Source of the DNA: CAUZJO01 sp963580245
Lineage (GTDB): Bacteria > Sumerlaeota > Sumerlaeia > MVZB01
Direction: 5' to 3'
Assembly (NCBI GenBank): GCA_963580245.1
Contig: CAUZJO010000015.1
Location: 1 to 43,710, forward strand
DNA: 43,710 nucleotides
Made by a program: the position numbers and the translations under genes. Of this stretch, positions 26,027 to 35,419 are shown in pieces (the stretch's first letter is position 1; every line of letters begins with the position of its first letter). The notes beneath the pieces are model-generated. The model was not told where the DNA came from. It saw only the letters and a program-made list of their open reading frames with translations, and did not search any database.

Positions 26027-26551
26027 ATGTTGAACAGCCTGAAGAAAATGTTTGGCAAAGGTGAACACGTGGAAGAAACGGCCCCCGTGGAAGAGACGGC
26101 CCCTGAAGTTCAGAGCGCGCCGGAAGCGGCCGCCTCACCCGAGCCCTCGGCGCCCCGGGACGAGATCGTCCCCCCCGCGTCGCAAGCGCCGCCCACTCCG
26201 CCGACCGCGGACGCGCCGTCCCCAGCCGCCCATGAGGCGAAGGAAATGGAACGTATTCGCGAGCAGGTCGTCCGAGGCCTGAAGACCGTCTACGACCCCG
26301 AAATCCCGGTCAATATCCACGACCTGGGGCTGATCTATAACGTCGACGTGGAAGAGACCGGATTGGTCAAGATTCGCATGACGCTGACCTCTCCCAACTG
26401 CCCCGCCGCCGGGACGCTCCCGGGCGAGGTCGAGGCCAAAGCCGCCACCGTCGAGGGCGTCACCAGCGTCGAACTGGACCTGGTCTGGGATCCCCCGTGG
26501 GACAAAGATAAGATGTCCGAGGCCGCCCAGCTCGAGTTGGGCATCTTCTGA
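26027..26551 (+). CDS. SufT/MIP18-family (DUF59) protein with disordered N-terminus
   Basis: MIP18-family proteins such as SufT assist maturation of Fe-S proteins. The folded domain occupies residues 78-174: IREQVVRGLKTVYDPEIPVN, then IHDLGLIYNVDV, and LTSPNCPAAGTLPGEVEAK with the conserved Cys125, ending VWDPPWDKDKMSEAAQLELG. This is the SufT pattern. The first 75 residues are a low-complexity Glu/Pro/Ala segment, unlike most family members, with a basic start MLNSLKKMFGKG that could be a short amphipathic helix. It is the last gene of the suf operon, nine bases after sufU. Confidence 0.92.
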   Translation: MLNSLKKMFGKGEHVEETAPVEETAPEVQSAPEAAASPEPSAPRDEIVPPASQAPPTPPTADAPSPAAHEAKEMERIREQVVRGLKTVYDPEIPVNIHDLGLIYNVDVEETGLVKIRMTLTSPNCPAAGTLPGEVEAKAATVEGVTSVELDLVWDPPWDKDKMSEAAQLELGIF

Positions 26552-26872
26552 ATCGCTTCGGAGTCGCTTCGGAGTCGCTTCCCCTCCACTTGCAGCTCGT
26601 CTGCAACGCGCCAAATCGTCATTGTATTCGCCCTCATCATCGCTCCCCTCCTCGCTGGAGTCGCATGATCGTCTTGGCGGGCTTCATGAGAGACGCCAGG
26701 CTTAATCCGTGTCAATCCGTCCAATCCGCCTGCGGGCCGTAGCCTTCGGCGGAGGACTCCGTAAAATCAGCGTCCCATTTGGGTTCTTGATTTCAATCCC
26801 ACCCACGACGAAACCTCGCCAATCCGATTTTGATTCTATTCGGTCCCTTTGTTATATATGAGAGGAGCATCA
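26552..26872. other. Intergenic spacer between suf operon and lipoprotein/MMPL operon
   Basis: The 321 bases begin with two and a half copies of an 11-base tandem repeat (TCGCTTCGGAG). No convincing gene or terminator is seen. At the far end TTGATT, a 17-base gap and TATATA (ending 26857) make a possible promoter whose transcript would start a few bases before the AGAGGAG ribosome binding site of the next gene, giving a very short leader. Confidence 0.35.
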
Positions 26873-27799
26873 TTGAAATCAGGATCGCGCGCCGTGTCGT
26901 TGCCAACATTTCAAACCCGCCTTTTAGGCTTCGGAGTCTTGCTGCTTTTCTGCTTTGGGGGCACGGGATGCAGGCTGTTCGGCGGGGCCAAGCGGCTCAA
27001 TCTTCCCAAGGGGTTTGAGCACGAGCCGATCGCCTCCCGATTGGCCGACCCGCAAACGCGCCAGGAAGCCTACGACGAGCTTTTTCCCTACCTGCCAAAG
27101 GTTCATATCACCGGGGGCCGGTTGGTCGCGAGCGGCGAGCAATGGCGTGGCAAACGGAGGATTGGGTTCAGCTTCTTCGGCCTCGACGCCGAGCACCTGC
27201 GGCTACGCGCCTATCTACGGACGATGGCCACCCCTCTTTTCGATTTGATCGTGCTCGACGAGAGAATGACGGTCCTGCTCAACCGGGAAGGCCACGGCTT
27301 TTCCGGACCCATACCACCCCAGGGGTCCCCTTTCGTGCGGCGTTTCGGGGTCGAACCGGCCGACCTGCTGGCAATCTTCCGGATCGGCCAGTACCTCAAG
27401 GAGAATCCCTACACCGAATCCGAAAACGGCAAAGCTCGGGTCCTAAAGTTCGAGGACCCCGCGCAAATCGGCGGTCTGGTCGAAGTGGAGCTTGAGGAGC
27501 GGTCCGGTTTGCCGCGCAGGGCCCGCTGGGCGCGGGATGATCAATCGTGGGAAGTCAACTATCGGAGCTGGCAGTGGTTTACCTGGCAATCGCCGACCGA
27601 TGAGATGGAAGAAGAAACGCGTCTGATGCCGAGCAAATTGGAGGTGCGTCGCGACGATCCGCACACGCGACTCGATCTGACCGTCGGCGAATATAAGTTC
27701 GGTCACCGCATCCCCCCGCAGCTATTCATCCTGCGCGACACGTTCCGCTACGTCTTCCATCCCCTGGATGATTTGGATGAGGTCCTCGAGGAATCATGA
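26873..27799 (+). CDS. Lipoprotein paired with MMPL exporter (LolA-like role possible)
   Basis: I start at TTG 26873 because AGAGGAG lies just upstream; in-frame ATG 26858 is an alternative. The protein, about 308 residues, has a lipoprotein signal ending FCFGGTGC (Cys33). The mature part looks like a half-barrel of beta strands (HITGGRLVASGEQWRGKRRI, DLIVLDERMTVLLNREGHGF, KARVLKFEDPAQIGGLVEVE), with SKLEVRRDDPHTRLDLTVGE near the end. This resembles LolA/LolB-type lipid-binding proteins or DUF4292-like lipoproteins. It overlaps the MMPL gene by four bases (ATGA), a common pairing with RND exporters of hydrophobic molecules. A lipid acceptor role is inference. Confidence 0.65.
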   Translation: MKSGSRAVSLPTFQTRLLGFGVLLLFCFGGTGCRLFGGAKRLNLPKGFEHEPIASRLADPQTRQEAYDELFPYLPKVHITGGRLVASGEQWRGKRRIGFSFFGLDAEHLRLRAYLRTMATPLFDLIVLDERMTVLLNREGHGFSGPIPPQGSPFVRRFGVEPADLLAIFRIGQYLKENPYTESENGKARVLKFEDPAQIGGLVEVELEERSGLPRRARWARDDQSWEVNYRSWQWFTWQSPTDEMEEETRLMPSKLEVRRDDPHTRLDLTVGEYKFGHRIPPQLFILRDTFRYVFHPLDDLDEVLEES

Positions 27800-30396
27800 G
27801 ACGGCGTTTCCTGAAATTCCTGGCCACGTTCACCTTCCGTCACGCGGGGTGGATGTTCGCCGCCCTGGGGCTGGTGACCGCCTTGTCGATCTTGACGGTC
27901 CGCCGAATGGAAGTGGACACCAGTCTGGTGGCGTTTCTGCCTCCCGCGTCCGCGGAGTCGCGCAACATCCGCGAGATCGTCGCGGATTCGCACCGGCTCG
28001 AACCGATCCTGGCCATCATCCGAGCGCGCGAGGCGGGGCATGAGGCCGACCTCAAGGGCATCGCGAGCGAACTGGCCCGCCTGCTCGACGACCCGCATTA
28101 CTTCTCCATCCCCGTCTACAAGGTGGATGAGATGGCCCAGTCCTACTATGAGTCGCTCTCCGACGTTCGCCTGATCCAGCTATTGACCAAAAACGACTGG
28201 GGAGACCTGCATCGTTTGATGGGCGTGCATCTGAAGAAGATGATCGCCTACCGGATGAGCGCTTTCCTACCCTCGCGTCTGTCAAGCGGCTCGGCGCAGG
28301 ACCCGTTGGGGGTCCTCGAGCGCATTCGCGGGCGGATGGCGTTCAGTCGCGGTCCCACGCGCCTGGAGACCCAAGACGGCTATTTCCTCAGCCGCGACGG
28401 CCGCGCCATCTCGGTCTTGCTCTATCCGGTCACTTCGCCCGAAAACGGCCGCGACGCGACCCGCACGCTGCGTTTTCTCGAGCGTTCGCGCGAGTTCCTC
28501 CTCGAACGCAACACGAGCTGGGCGGAATTGGTCGACATCGAATTCATCGGCCCTCACGTCACCGTCGGCCGCCAGATCGAGCAAGTGCAGGATGACTTCG
28601 ACATTATTCTCACGATCTCGTTTCCGCTCGCGATCCTGTTGATCGTTTTGGTATTCCGCAAGCTGGAGGCAATTCTGTTCATCATGCTGCCGCCGGGCGT
28701 GGGTTTGCTTTGGACGCTGGGACTGGCCACGGCGGTGTTTGACGGCATTTCGGCGGTGACCGCCAGCTTCTTGATCATCATCACCGCCATCGGCCTGATG
28801 TACGGGGTGCATCTCTATCATCGTTTCACGCAGGAGCTCTATCGCAATCACAGCTATTATCGGGCCCTGTCCAAGTCGTACGTCGAAACCGGCCGGGGCG
28901 TGTTGGCGTCGGCCGTCGTGGTTTCCGTCCTGTTCCTGCTGCTCTTCGTCACCTCCTTGAGCGAGGTGGAGGGATGGGCCGGGGTCAGGCGCGTGCTCCA
29001 GGACTCGCGCGGCTTCGCCCAGCTTGGGATCGTGTCGGCATGGGGGATCCTGTGCAACATCTTCGCCTGCATGCTGCTTCTGCCGCTGATGGCTTCGGTG
29101 AAACATTTGCTGGCGCGCGGGCGCGTCAAGCCCATCGGCCTTTATCGGTTTCATTTCAATCGGCTCTATGATCCCGCCGTCTCGCGCCCCCGCATGACCC
29201 TGTGCGTGATGTTGCTGATCTGCGTTTATTTCGGATATCAGGCCCGCGAGTTGAACTTTTACCCCCGTTTCGCCTCGGTGGGGGCCTTTTTCTATCAGTC
29301 CCGACCCGATTCGCCCCAACCCGACCCGGCCTCCGGCGGCTTCCCGCGACCCGGAAGGCCCATCATCGCCGTGGTCAAGGGCCCGACGTTCCAGGGCGCG
29401 CTCGACGAAAACGACCGGCTCTACGAAAACTTGGCCGGCCTCGAAGCCGGTGAGTTCAACGTCCTGTCATACGACTCGCTGCGGACCGTGTTGCCATCCA
29501 AGCGTTCCCAACGGGCGTCGCTCGATGAACTGAAGGGCCTCGCGGTCGAGCCGATCCTTGCGGCGATCGAGGAATTTAATCGCCGCGTCGGGATCAAGGC
29601 CGAACTCTACGAGCCGTTTTTCGAAACACTTCAAGCCTTCAAGCAACGAGCGGACCAGCCCGACTACATCGAATACTCCGCCTCCGAAAGCGCGGAGCTG
29701 ATCAGCACCGTCCAGCGCTTCACGACCAGCCGCGAAGACGGCTACTACGTGGCGACGATGATCTATCCCCACGCCGACGGGTTTAATCCGGACCGGTTCG
29801 ATGAGCTTGTCGCGACGCTGGGCCGGGGCTTGAAGCGCGTGCGGGTGATCGGCACGCCGGTCACCGAACGCGAGTTGCGCGAACGGATCACTTATAACCT
29901 GGCGGTGATGATCCTGATGTCGATCCTGACCATCCTGTTGGGCTTGATACTCCACTACCGCAACGCGCGGCTGGCGTGGCTGACCTTCTTGCCGGTCGCC
30001 GCCGCGACGATCTGGGTGTGCGGCGCGATGGCGATGACCGGCATCCAGATCCATTACTTCACCGTCCTGATCATACCACTGGTGGTCAGCTTGGCGTTGG
30101 ATAATTCATTGCAGTTGACCCAGTATTATCACGATCGTCACCCCTGTTCGGTGCGGCAGGTCATGCGCTCGCTGGGGCGAGTGGTCGGGCTGACTTGCGG
30201 CCTGATGGCGTTGCTCTTCGGGACGTTCTCGCTGACCTCGCATCCGGGCATGCGTCAGATGGGCGGGGTGGTGCTGCTGGCGGCCGCCGGGGTGCTCTTC
30301 GGCTCGGCGATGTTGCTGCCGGCCTTGCTTCAGTTATTCGGACGGGGCCAGCCGATCCAAGAATTGCTCAATGTGGAAAGCGAGACCCATCTGTGA
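27796..30396 (+). CDS. MMPL/RND-family exporter (HpnN-like)
   Basis: The 866-residue inner-membrane protein has the two-fold RND plan: one N-terminal helix (residues 18-36), a periplasmic domain (to about 265) with VDTSLVAFLPP, a five-helix bundle (about 268-425), another helix (about 465), a second periplasmic domain, and a C-terminal bundle from about 698 to 855 (MILMSILTILLGLILHY, IIPLVVSLALDNSLQL). The sequence SFLIIITAIGLMYGVHLYHR and its second-half counterpart carry the transmembrane charged or polar residues. Length and layout resemble hopanoid and other lipid transporters. Coupled to a lipoprotein gene by a four-base overlap, it probably moves a lipid across the envelope. The cargo is unknown. 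Confidence 0.85.
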   Translation: MRRRFLKFLATFTFRHAGWMFAALGLVTALSILTVRRMEVDTSLVAFLPPASAESRNIREIVADSHRLEPILAIIRAREAGHEADLKGIASELARLLDDPHYFSIPVYKVDEMAQSYYESLSDVRLIQLLTKNDWGDLHRLMGVHLKKMIAYRMSAFLPSRLSSGSAQDPLGVLERIRGRMAFSRGPTRLETQDGYFLSRDGRAISVLLYPVTSPENGRDATRTLRFLERSREFLLERNTSWAELVDIEFIGPHVTVGRQIEQVQDDFDIILTISFPLAILLIVLVFRKLEAILFIMLPPGVGLLWTLGLATAVFDGISAVTASFLIIITAIGLMYGVHLYHRFTQELYRNHSYYRALSKSYVETGRGVLASAVVVSVLFLLLFVTSLSEVEGWAGVRRVLQDSRGFAQLGIVSAWGILCNIFACMLLLPLMASVKHLLARGRVKPIGLYRFHFNRLYDPAVSRPRMTLCVMLLICVYFGYQARELNFYPRFASVGAFFYQSRPDSPQPDPASGGFPRPGRPIIAVVKGPTFQGALDENDRLYENLAGLEAGEFNVLSYDSLRTVLPSKRSQRASLDELKGLAVEPILAAIEEFNRRVGIKAELYEPFFETLQAFKQRADQPDYIEYSASESAELISTVQRFTTSREDGYYVATMIYPHADGFNPDRFDELVATLGRGLKRVRVIGTPVTERELRERITYNLAVMILMSILTILLGLILHYRNARLAWLTFLPVAAATIWVCGAMAMTGIQIHYFTVLIIPLVVSLALDNSLQLTQYYHDRHPCSVRQVMRSLGRVVGLTCGLMALLFGTFSLTSHPGMRQMGGVVLLAAAGVLFGSAMLLPALLQLFGRGQPIQELLNVESETHL

Positions 30397-30423
30397 GCCC
30401 AATGGCGCGACGGGGGATGAAGC

Positions 30424-31506
30424 ATGCTTGTTGACGGCAAACATTATCGCACCGTCTGGATGGACGGCCTGAAGGTCCGCTTGATCAATCAGCCGCTGCT
30501 GCCCCACCGCTTCGAGATCACCGCGACCGAACATCATGAGCAGACGGCCCGAGCGATCCACGAGATGGTGGTCCGCGGGGCACCGGCGATCGGGGCAACG
30601 GCGGCGTTCGGGATGGTCCAGGTCGTCCTCGAAGCCCCCGACGGGCCGCGGCGCGATGATTATATCGAACAGGGCGACCAGCGGTTGCGTTCAACCCGCC
30701 CCACGGCCCAGAACCTCTTCTATGCCCTCGATCGGGTGCGGGCGTCGATCGAGGGCCTGCCGGTCTCTCAACAAGCCGAAACCGCGCGCGCCGAGGCCGA
30801 GGCGATCGCCGATGAAGACGCGGCCGGCAACGAGGCGATCGGTGAGCAGGGAAAGTGCCTCATCGAAGACGGCATGACGGTCTTGACCCATTGCAACGCC
30901 GGTTGGCTGGCGACCGTTGACTGGGGCACCGCGCTCTCGCCGATTTACAAGGCGCGTCGCGACGGCTTGAACGTCAACGTCCTGGCCGATGAGACGCGGC
31001 CGCGCTGCCAGGGGGCCAACCTGACGGCGTGGGAGTTGTTCCAGGAAAAAGTGCCCGTCGAAGTGATCGCCGACAACGCCGCGGGGCTGCTCATGCGGCG
31101 CGGCGACGTTCAACTCGCCATCACCGGTGCCGACCGCGTCGCCGCCAACGGAGACGTCGCCAACAAGATCGGCACCTACGAAAAAGCCCTGCTGGCGCGC
31201 GAACACGACGTCCCGTTCTACGTGGCCGTCCCCGAGGGCACGTTTGACCCCGCCTGTCCCAACGGAGACTCGATCCCGATCGAGGAGCGATGCGCCGACG
31301 AGGTCCTCTACGCGTGGGGTCAGACCGATCAGGGCGTGATCGAGCGTGTCCGCCTGGCCCCCGAAGGCGTCGGCGCGCGTAATCCGGCCTTCGACATCAC
31401 CCCGGCCGCGTTAGTCGCCGGATTCATCACCCCCCGCGGCGTCTTCGACGCGACCGCCGAGGCCCTCACGAGAGCTTTCGGCGCCGCCGCGGGTCGCTCC
31501 GTCTGA
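30424..31506 (+). CDS. mtnA: S-methyl-5-thioribose-1-phosphate isomerase
   Basis: MtnA isomerises 5-methylthioribose-1-phosphate to methylthioribulose-1-phosphate in the methionine salvage pathway. The 360-residue length is typical. Signatures: MVVRGAPAIGATAAFGM, THCNAGWLATVDWGTALSPIY with catalytic Cys157, ETRPRCQGANLTAWEL, and ITGADRVAANGDVANKIGTY with catalytic Asp237; the C-terminus PAFDITPAALVAGFITPRGV is canonical. GGGGGA seven bases before the ATG supports the start. Its last 96 bases overlap the 3' end of the opposite-strand glycosyltransferase. No other methionine salvage gene is in view. It may also serve as ribose-1,5-bisphosphate isomerase-like in some taxa, but the sequence fits MtnA. 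Confidence 0.95.
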   Translation: MLVDGKHYRTVWMDGLKVRLINQPLLPHRFEITATEHHEQTARAIHEMVVRGAPAIGATAAFGMVQVVLEAPDGPRRDDYIEQGDQRLRSTRPTAQNLFYALDRVRASIEGLPVSQQAETARAEAEAIADEDAAGNEAIGEQGKCLIEDGMTVLTHCNAGWLATVDWGTALSPIYKARRDGLNVNVLADETRPRCQGANLTAWELFQEKVPVEVIADNAAGLLMRRGDVQLAITGADRVAANGDVANKIGTYEKALLAREHDVPFYVAVPEGTFDPACPNGDSIPIEERCADEVLYAWGQTDQGVIERVRLAPEGVGARNPAFDITPAALVAGFITPRGVFDATAEALTRAFGAAAGRSV

Positions 31507-33054
31507 TTGATGCCGCATCAGCGTGCACGCATAAGGACCGTCTTCGAACGTCTTGACGCGTTCGTAGTTCAGTGTGCGACCGTCGTCTAGATTCAATCGC
31601 CTGGAAGCCAGTTTGCCGCGAAAGACCGCCAGCGGAGGCGGGCGATCACCGATGACCTCGGACAGCGGCCGGCGATGAATCAGGCCCTCCATGTCGATAA
31701 CCTCCCAGTCTTCCAGATGGAATCCGATGATCCCGATCTCGTCGAGGATGATGCGGCGCGGCGAAGCGTCCGTTGATTGGATCGATTCGGCGGCGGCGGT
31801 GTAGGCGCGCCAGCGCCGTCGGTGGCGTTGGATATCCACCGCTTGGAACCCTATCCACAGCTCCGCGGCGACGACCAGCGCCGCCGCCGGGGCCATCGCG
31901 TGACGCCCCCAACGCTCCCAGGCCGGCCAACCCCCAATGCGCGGCTCGGCCAGCCAGCCGATCGCCCAAGCCACCGCCGCCGCCCGCAGCAGCCAGTATG
32001 GATATTGGTACCAGTAGTAATAGAACGGTGGGTTGATCAGGCAGAAGGCAAAGGCGTAGAGCAGGACGAACAACGGCAGCCCTAGCCAGCGTCTGTGAAA
32101 CATCAACCCCGTCCCAAGCAGTGCCAATGCGCCCGTGAAACTCGGTCCGCCCGGCCAGACCAGCGTCCGGAAAAACTCCAGCGTCCCCTTCCAAAACGGC
32201 GCGACATCGGAAGCATGCCCCTGATGCATCTTCACGGCCAGGGTGTTGGGGAACGGCGTCCCATAATAGATCACGAACGACCCATAGAGCGGCAGGAAGA
32301 CCAACGCCGCCCATCCCAAGGCGGGCCACGGGCGTCGCCGGCAAGCCGACCGGAATTCTCCATCCCCTTCCAGCCGCTCGCGTCCGCCCCCGCGATCGAG
32401 CGCCATCAAGACGAGCACGCCCCCCAATAGCGCCCCATCGGGCCGAACCCCCACCAGCAGCGCCGCGCAAATCATGGCCGCGCTGGCGCGTCCCAACTCC
32501 CAGAACGTGAGAGCGGCGAGAACCAGCGCAACGGCCAAGGTGGTCTCGTGGCCATAGAGGGTGAAGAGCTGGGGATCGATCAGGAGCAATAAGGCCCAAA
32601 CGGGCCCGCCCCACGGCATCCCGAGCCTGCGCATCAACCTCCACGCGCAAGCGCCCATCAACCCATAGGCCACCGCCGCGAGGACCGTCACACCCGCCCG
32701 CACCGTCAGTCCCAGGCTGAGTAATCCCCCCAAAACCAGCGCGAAAAGGGGCGCCGTCGTTCCGGCCACGCGCTCGCCGGGGTTATAGACGAAACCCCGT
32801 CCCTCGGCGAGGTTTCGCGCGTACCGAAACGTGATATACGGATCGTCGTTATAGACACGCCCCGTCAGCAGGATCGTAATAACGCCGACGACGACAAGGA
32901 TGCCCGTGGCCAGACCAAGCGGATGGGCGTGTTTCAGGCGGGCATGGAGCGGCGTGGCCCCTGGGGGACTGGTGTTGTTGCGGCCGGCGGGCGGCATGTC
33001 GGAACGAGGCGGGCGCGGCCGAGGACGCCGATCGGCCGGGGCGGGTTCAACCAC
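31411..33054 (-). CDS. GT-C membrane glycosyltransferase-like protein
   Basis: The 547-residue polytopic membrane protein has a Pro/Arg-rich cytoplasmic N-terminus of about 45 residues, a first transmembrane helix (GLATGILVVVGVITILLTG), then the loop VYNDDPYITFRYARNLAEGR with the acidic D-D pair of GT-C enzymes, followed by GFVYNPGERVAGTTAPLFAL. About nine more hydrophobic segments follow, and a C-terminal soluble part (from about residue 430). Such proteins transfer sugars from polyprenyl-phosphate donors on the outer face of the inner membrane. The start overlaps the dxs stop by eight bases, so it is coupled to isoprenoid synthesis, source of polyprenyl carriers. Its last 32 codons overlap mtnA antisense and look like low complexity. 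Confidence 0.75.
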   Translation of the reverse strand: MVEPAPADRRPRPRPPRSDMPPAGRNNTSPPGATPLHARLKHAHPLGLATGILVVVGVITILLTGRVYNDDPYITFRYARNLAEGRGFVYNPGERVAGTTAPLFALVLGGLLSLGLTVRAGVTVLAAVAYGLMGACAWRLMRRLGMPWGGPVWALLLLIDPQLFTLYGHETTLAVALVLAALTFWELGRASAAMICAALLVGVRPDGALLGGVLVLMALDRGGGRERLEGDGEFRSACRRRPWPALGWAALVFLPLYGSFVIYYGTPFPNTLAVKMHQGHASDVAPFWKGTLEFFRTLVWPGGPSFTGALALLGTGLMFHRRWLGLPLFVLLYAFAFCLINPPFYYYWYQYPYWLLRAAAVAWAIGWLAEPRIGGWPAWERWGRHAMAPAAALVVAAELWIGFQAVDIQRHRRRWRAYTAAAESIQSTDASPRRIILDEIGIIGFHLEDWEVIDMEGLIHRRPLSEVIGDRPPPLAVFRGKLASRRLNLDDGRTLNYERVKTFEDGPYACTLMRHQSDGATRGGAESSREGLGGRVEDAAGGDESGD

Positions 33055-34987
33055 GCGAGGCCGCGGCCAGGGCGGGTTTGGTCGCTTGATCGGCGGCTGG
33101 GCGGATATTCAGGAGTCGCTCGACGCGTTCGGCAATCCCACCGGCGTCCAGACCCAGTTTGGCATACAGGGCTTCCGGTTTCGCGTGCTCGATAAACTCG
33201 TCCGGCACTCCCAGCGCGATGACGCGCCTCTCCACCCCGTTGGCGGCCAACAGTTCCAAGACCGCCGAACCGAAGCCGCCCATGAGCACGTTGTCCTCGA
33301 TGGTCACCAGGATCGAATAGTCGCCGGCGGCCTGAAGCAGCAGGTCGCGGTCGAGCGGCTTGACGAAACGGGCGTTGATCACCCCCACTTCGATGCCGCG
33401 CGATTCCAACAGGCCGGCGGCTTCGAGGGCGTGCGCGGCCATCGTGCCGATGCCGACGAGGCAGACATCCTCTCCCTCGCGGAGCACCTGCCCTTTGCCG
33501 ATCGGCAAAGGGCGCGGGCGGCGTTTCAGATTGAGGTTCCCCGCGACCGTGCCGCGCGGGTATCGCACGGCGATGGGACCCTTTTGATGGCGGATCGCGG
33601 TGTGCGTCATATCGCGCAACTCGGCGCCGTCCATTGGGGCCATGACGACGAAGTTGGGCACCATCCTGAGGTATCCCAGATCAAAGACGCCATGATGGGT
33701 CGGCCCGTCGTCGCCGACAAGCCCTCCACGGTCGATGGCGAAGACGACCGGCAGGTTCTGGATCGCGACGTCGTGAATGATCGGATCGAACGCACGCTGG
33801 AGGAACGTCGAGTAGATGCAGACGACCGGCTTGAGTTCATCGCACGCCATTGCGGCGGCCTGGATCACGGCGTGTTCCTCGGCGATCCCGACGTCGTAGG
33901 TCCGCTCGGGCAGTTCCTCTTGGAACTTCACCAGACCCGAGCCCTCGATCATGGCCGGGGTGATGGCGACGATCCGCTCGTCGCGCCGGGCCTCCTCGAG
34001 CAGAACGGCGGCGAAGACGCTCGACCAGGTCGGCGGCCCCGGCTTGGCCGCCGGCGCGCTGCCCGACGCGGCGTCGAAATTGCGCGGCGGGCTGTGCCAG
34101 CGGATCGGGTCGGCCTCGGCGTACGGGCGTCCCTTGCCCTTCTTGGTGATGACGTGTAGGACGATCGGCCCCTTGAGTGTCCGCAACTTGCTCAGCGTTG
34201 GGATCAGTTCATCCAGGTCGTGCCCATCGATCGGCCCCAGGTAGCGGAACCCCAATTCCTCGAAGAAAATGCCGGGCAGGATCAGTCTCTTGACCGACTC
34301 CTCGATGCGGTTGGTCATGCGCAGGAAGCGCTGGCCGGCGGGCAGGCGCTTGATGAACTCGATCATCTCACGCCGTCGCTCGTTGTAAAAATGGGTCGTC
34401 ACGATGTGATTGAACGTGTTGGAGAGCGCGCCCACGTTGCGCGAGATCGACATCTCGTTGTCGTTGAGGATCACCAACAAGTCGGTCTTGAGCATCCCCC
34501 CATTGTTGAGCGCCTCGTAACAGATGCCGCCCGACATCGCTCCGTCGCCCGTGACGGCGACGACCTTGTGTTGCCGGCCCAGCCGGTCGCGGGCGAGTGC
34601 CATGCCCAGGGCGGCCGAGATCGAAGTCGAGGCGTGCCCCGCGCCGAACGTGTCGTACGGGCTCTCGCAACGCCGCAGGAAGCCCGAGAGCCCCTCTTCC
34701 CTGCGAATCGTGTGGAACTGGTCGGCGCGGCCGGTCAGGAGCTTGTGGGCATAGGCCTGATGGCCCACGTCGAAAACGAGCCGGTCCTCGGGGGTCTGGA
34801 ACACGTGATGGAGCGCCAGGATCAATTCCACCGCGCCCATCGAAGAGGCCAAATGGCCGCCGTTGACGGCGGTGACCCGCAGCAGCCGCTCGCGGATTTC
34901 CTCGGCGACCTCTCGCAGCTCCGGGATCCCCAGCCCCCGAATGTCGCTGGGGTCATGGATCCGGTCAAGCCATTGAGTTGTCGCCAT
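33047..34987 (-). CDS. dxs: 1-deoxy-D-xylulose-5-phosphate synthase
   Basis: Dxs condenses pyruvate and glyceraldehyde-3-phosphate with thiamine diphosphate, the entry step of the MEP isoprenoid pathway. The 646-residue protein has NGGHLASSMGAVELILALHH, VFDVGHQAYAHKLLTGR, the TPP motif GDGAMSGGICYEALNNGG, ILNDNEMSIS and the second-half segments ERTYDVGIAEEHAV and AIDRGGLVGDDGPTHHG. All are canonical for Dxs. It is followed with an eight-base overlap by a membrane glycosyltransferase. The upstream intergenic region is over 800 bases long and full of palindromes. Confidence 0.97.
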   Translation of the reverse strand: MATTQWLDRIHDPSDIRGLGIPELREVAEEIRERLLRVTAVNGGHLASSMGAVELILALHHVFQTPEDRLVFDVGHQAYAHKLLTGRADQFHTIRREEGLSGFLRRCESPYDTFGAGHASTSISAALGMALARDRLGRQHKVVAVTGDGAMSGGICYEALNNGGMLKTDLLVILNDNEMSISRNVGALSNTFNHIVTTHFYNERRREMIEFIKRLPAGQRFLRMTNRIEESVKRLILPGIFFEELGFRYLGPIDGHDLDELIPTLSKLRTLKGPIVLHVITKKGKGRPYAEADPIRWHSPPRNFDAASGSAPAAKPGPPTWSSVFAAVLLEEARRDERIVAITPAMIEGSGLVKFQEELPERTYDVGIAEEHAVIQAAAMACDELKPVVCIYSTFLQRAFDPIIHDVAIQNLPVVFAIDRGGLVGDDGPTHHGVFDLGYLRMVPNFVVMAPMDGAELRDMTHTAIRHQKGPIAVRYPRGTVAGNLNLKRRPRPLPIGKGQVLREGEDVCLVGIGTMAAHALEAAGLLESRGIEVGVINARFVKPLDRDLLLQAAGDYSILVTIEDNVLMGGFGSAVLELLAANGVERRVIALGVPDEFIEHAKPEALYAKLGLDAGGIAERVERLLNIRPAADQATKPALAAASRG

Positions 34988-35186
34988 CGCGTTTTCCTTG
35001 TCCGTTGGGATTCCGCGTGCGCCCGCTCATGATCTAACAAAAAGGACCGGAAAGGGCCGGGGATCGAATCGGGGGCTTGTCAATGGTCCTGGCCGCGGGA
35101 GACCTTCGCTGGAACCTTCGACGCCCGCATTCTATGTCAGTTCTCTGGAGAGATCAATACCTCGTCGTTTCACGTTGGCCTCTGGG

Positions 35187-35214
35187 GTGCATCTCCCGGA
35201 TCTGTGAGATGCAC
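35187..35214. repeat. Dispersed hairpin repeat, copy 3
   Basis: GTGCATCTC and GAGATGCAC form a perfect nine-base-pair stem around CCGGATCTGT. It lies 57 bases before the multi-hairpin element in the long intergenic region upstream of dxs. Confidence 0.85.
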
Positions 35215-35270
35215 TCGCGGGATGGCGCCGCAAGTCAGTTCTCTGGCTCCCTGAAGGGGAGCAATTTGAA

Positions 35271-35419
35271 TAGCCAGGGGTGTCAACCCCTGGACGTGGG
35301 GGCCCCAAGACGTCACGACCCTGGAGGGGTCGAACAGGCCGCGTCACGCTGCGATTCAACCCTTTTAGGGTTGTGGCAATTTTGGGGGGCCGCGAACCGT
35401 GGGTTGACACCCACGGCTA
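35271..35419. repeat. Multi-hairpin element with inverted ends
   Basis: The left end TAGCCAGGGGTGTCAACCCC and the reverse complement of the right end TAGCCGTGGGTGTCAACCCA are near-identical, and both continue into G-rich GGGGGCCCCAA/GGCCCCCCAA. Between them are CGACCCTGGAGGGGTCG and AACCCTTTTAGGGTT hairpins. A further hairpin TCGACCCC-TGCG-GGGGTCGA follows at 35427-35446. The element of about 149 bases has no coding capacity and resembles a REP/MITE-type sequence. Confidence 0.65.

Noticed and set aside
32900..34159. A 419-codon open frame antisense to dxs
   Set aside because: Shadow of dxs; low-complexity Arg/Gly/Asp-rich sequence with no domain.
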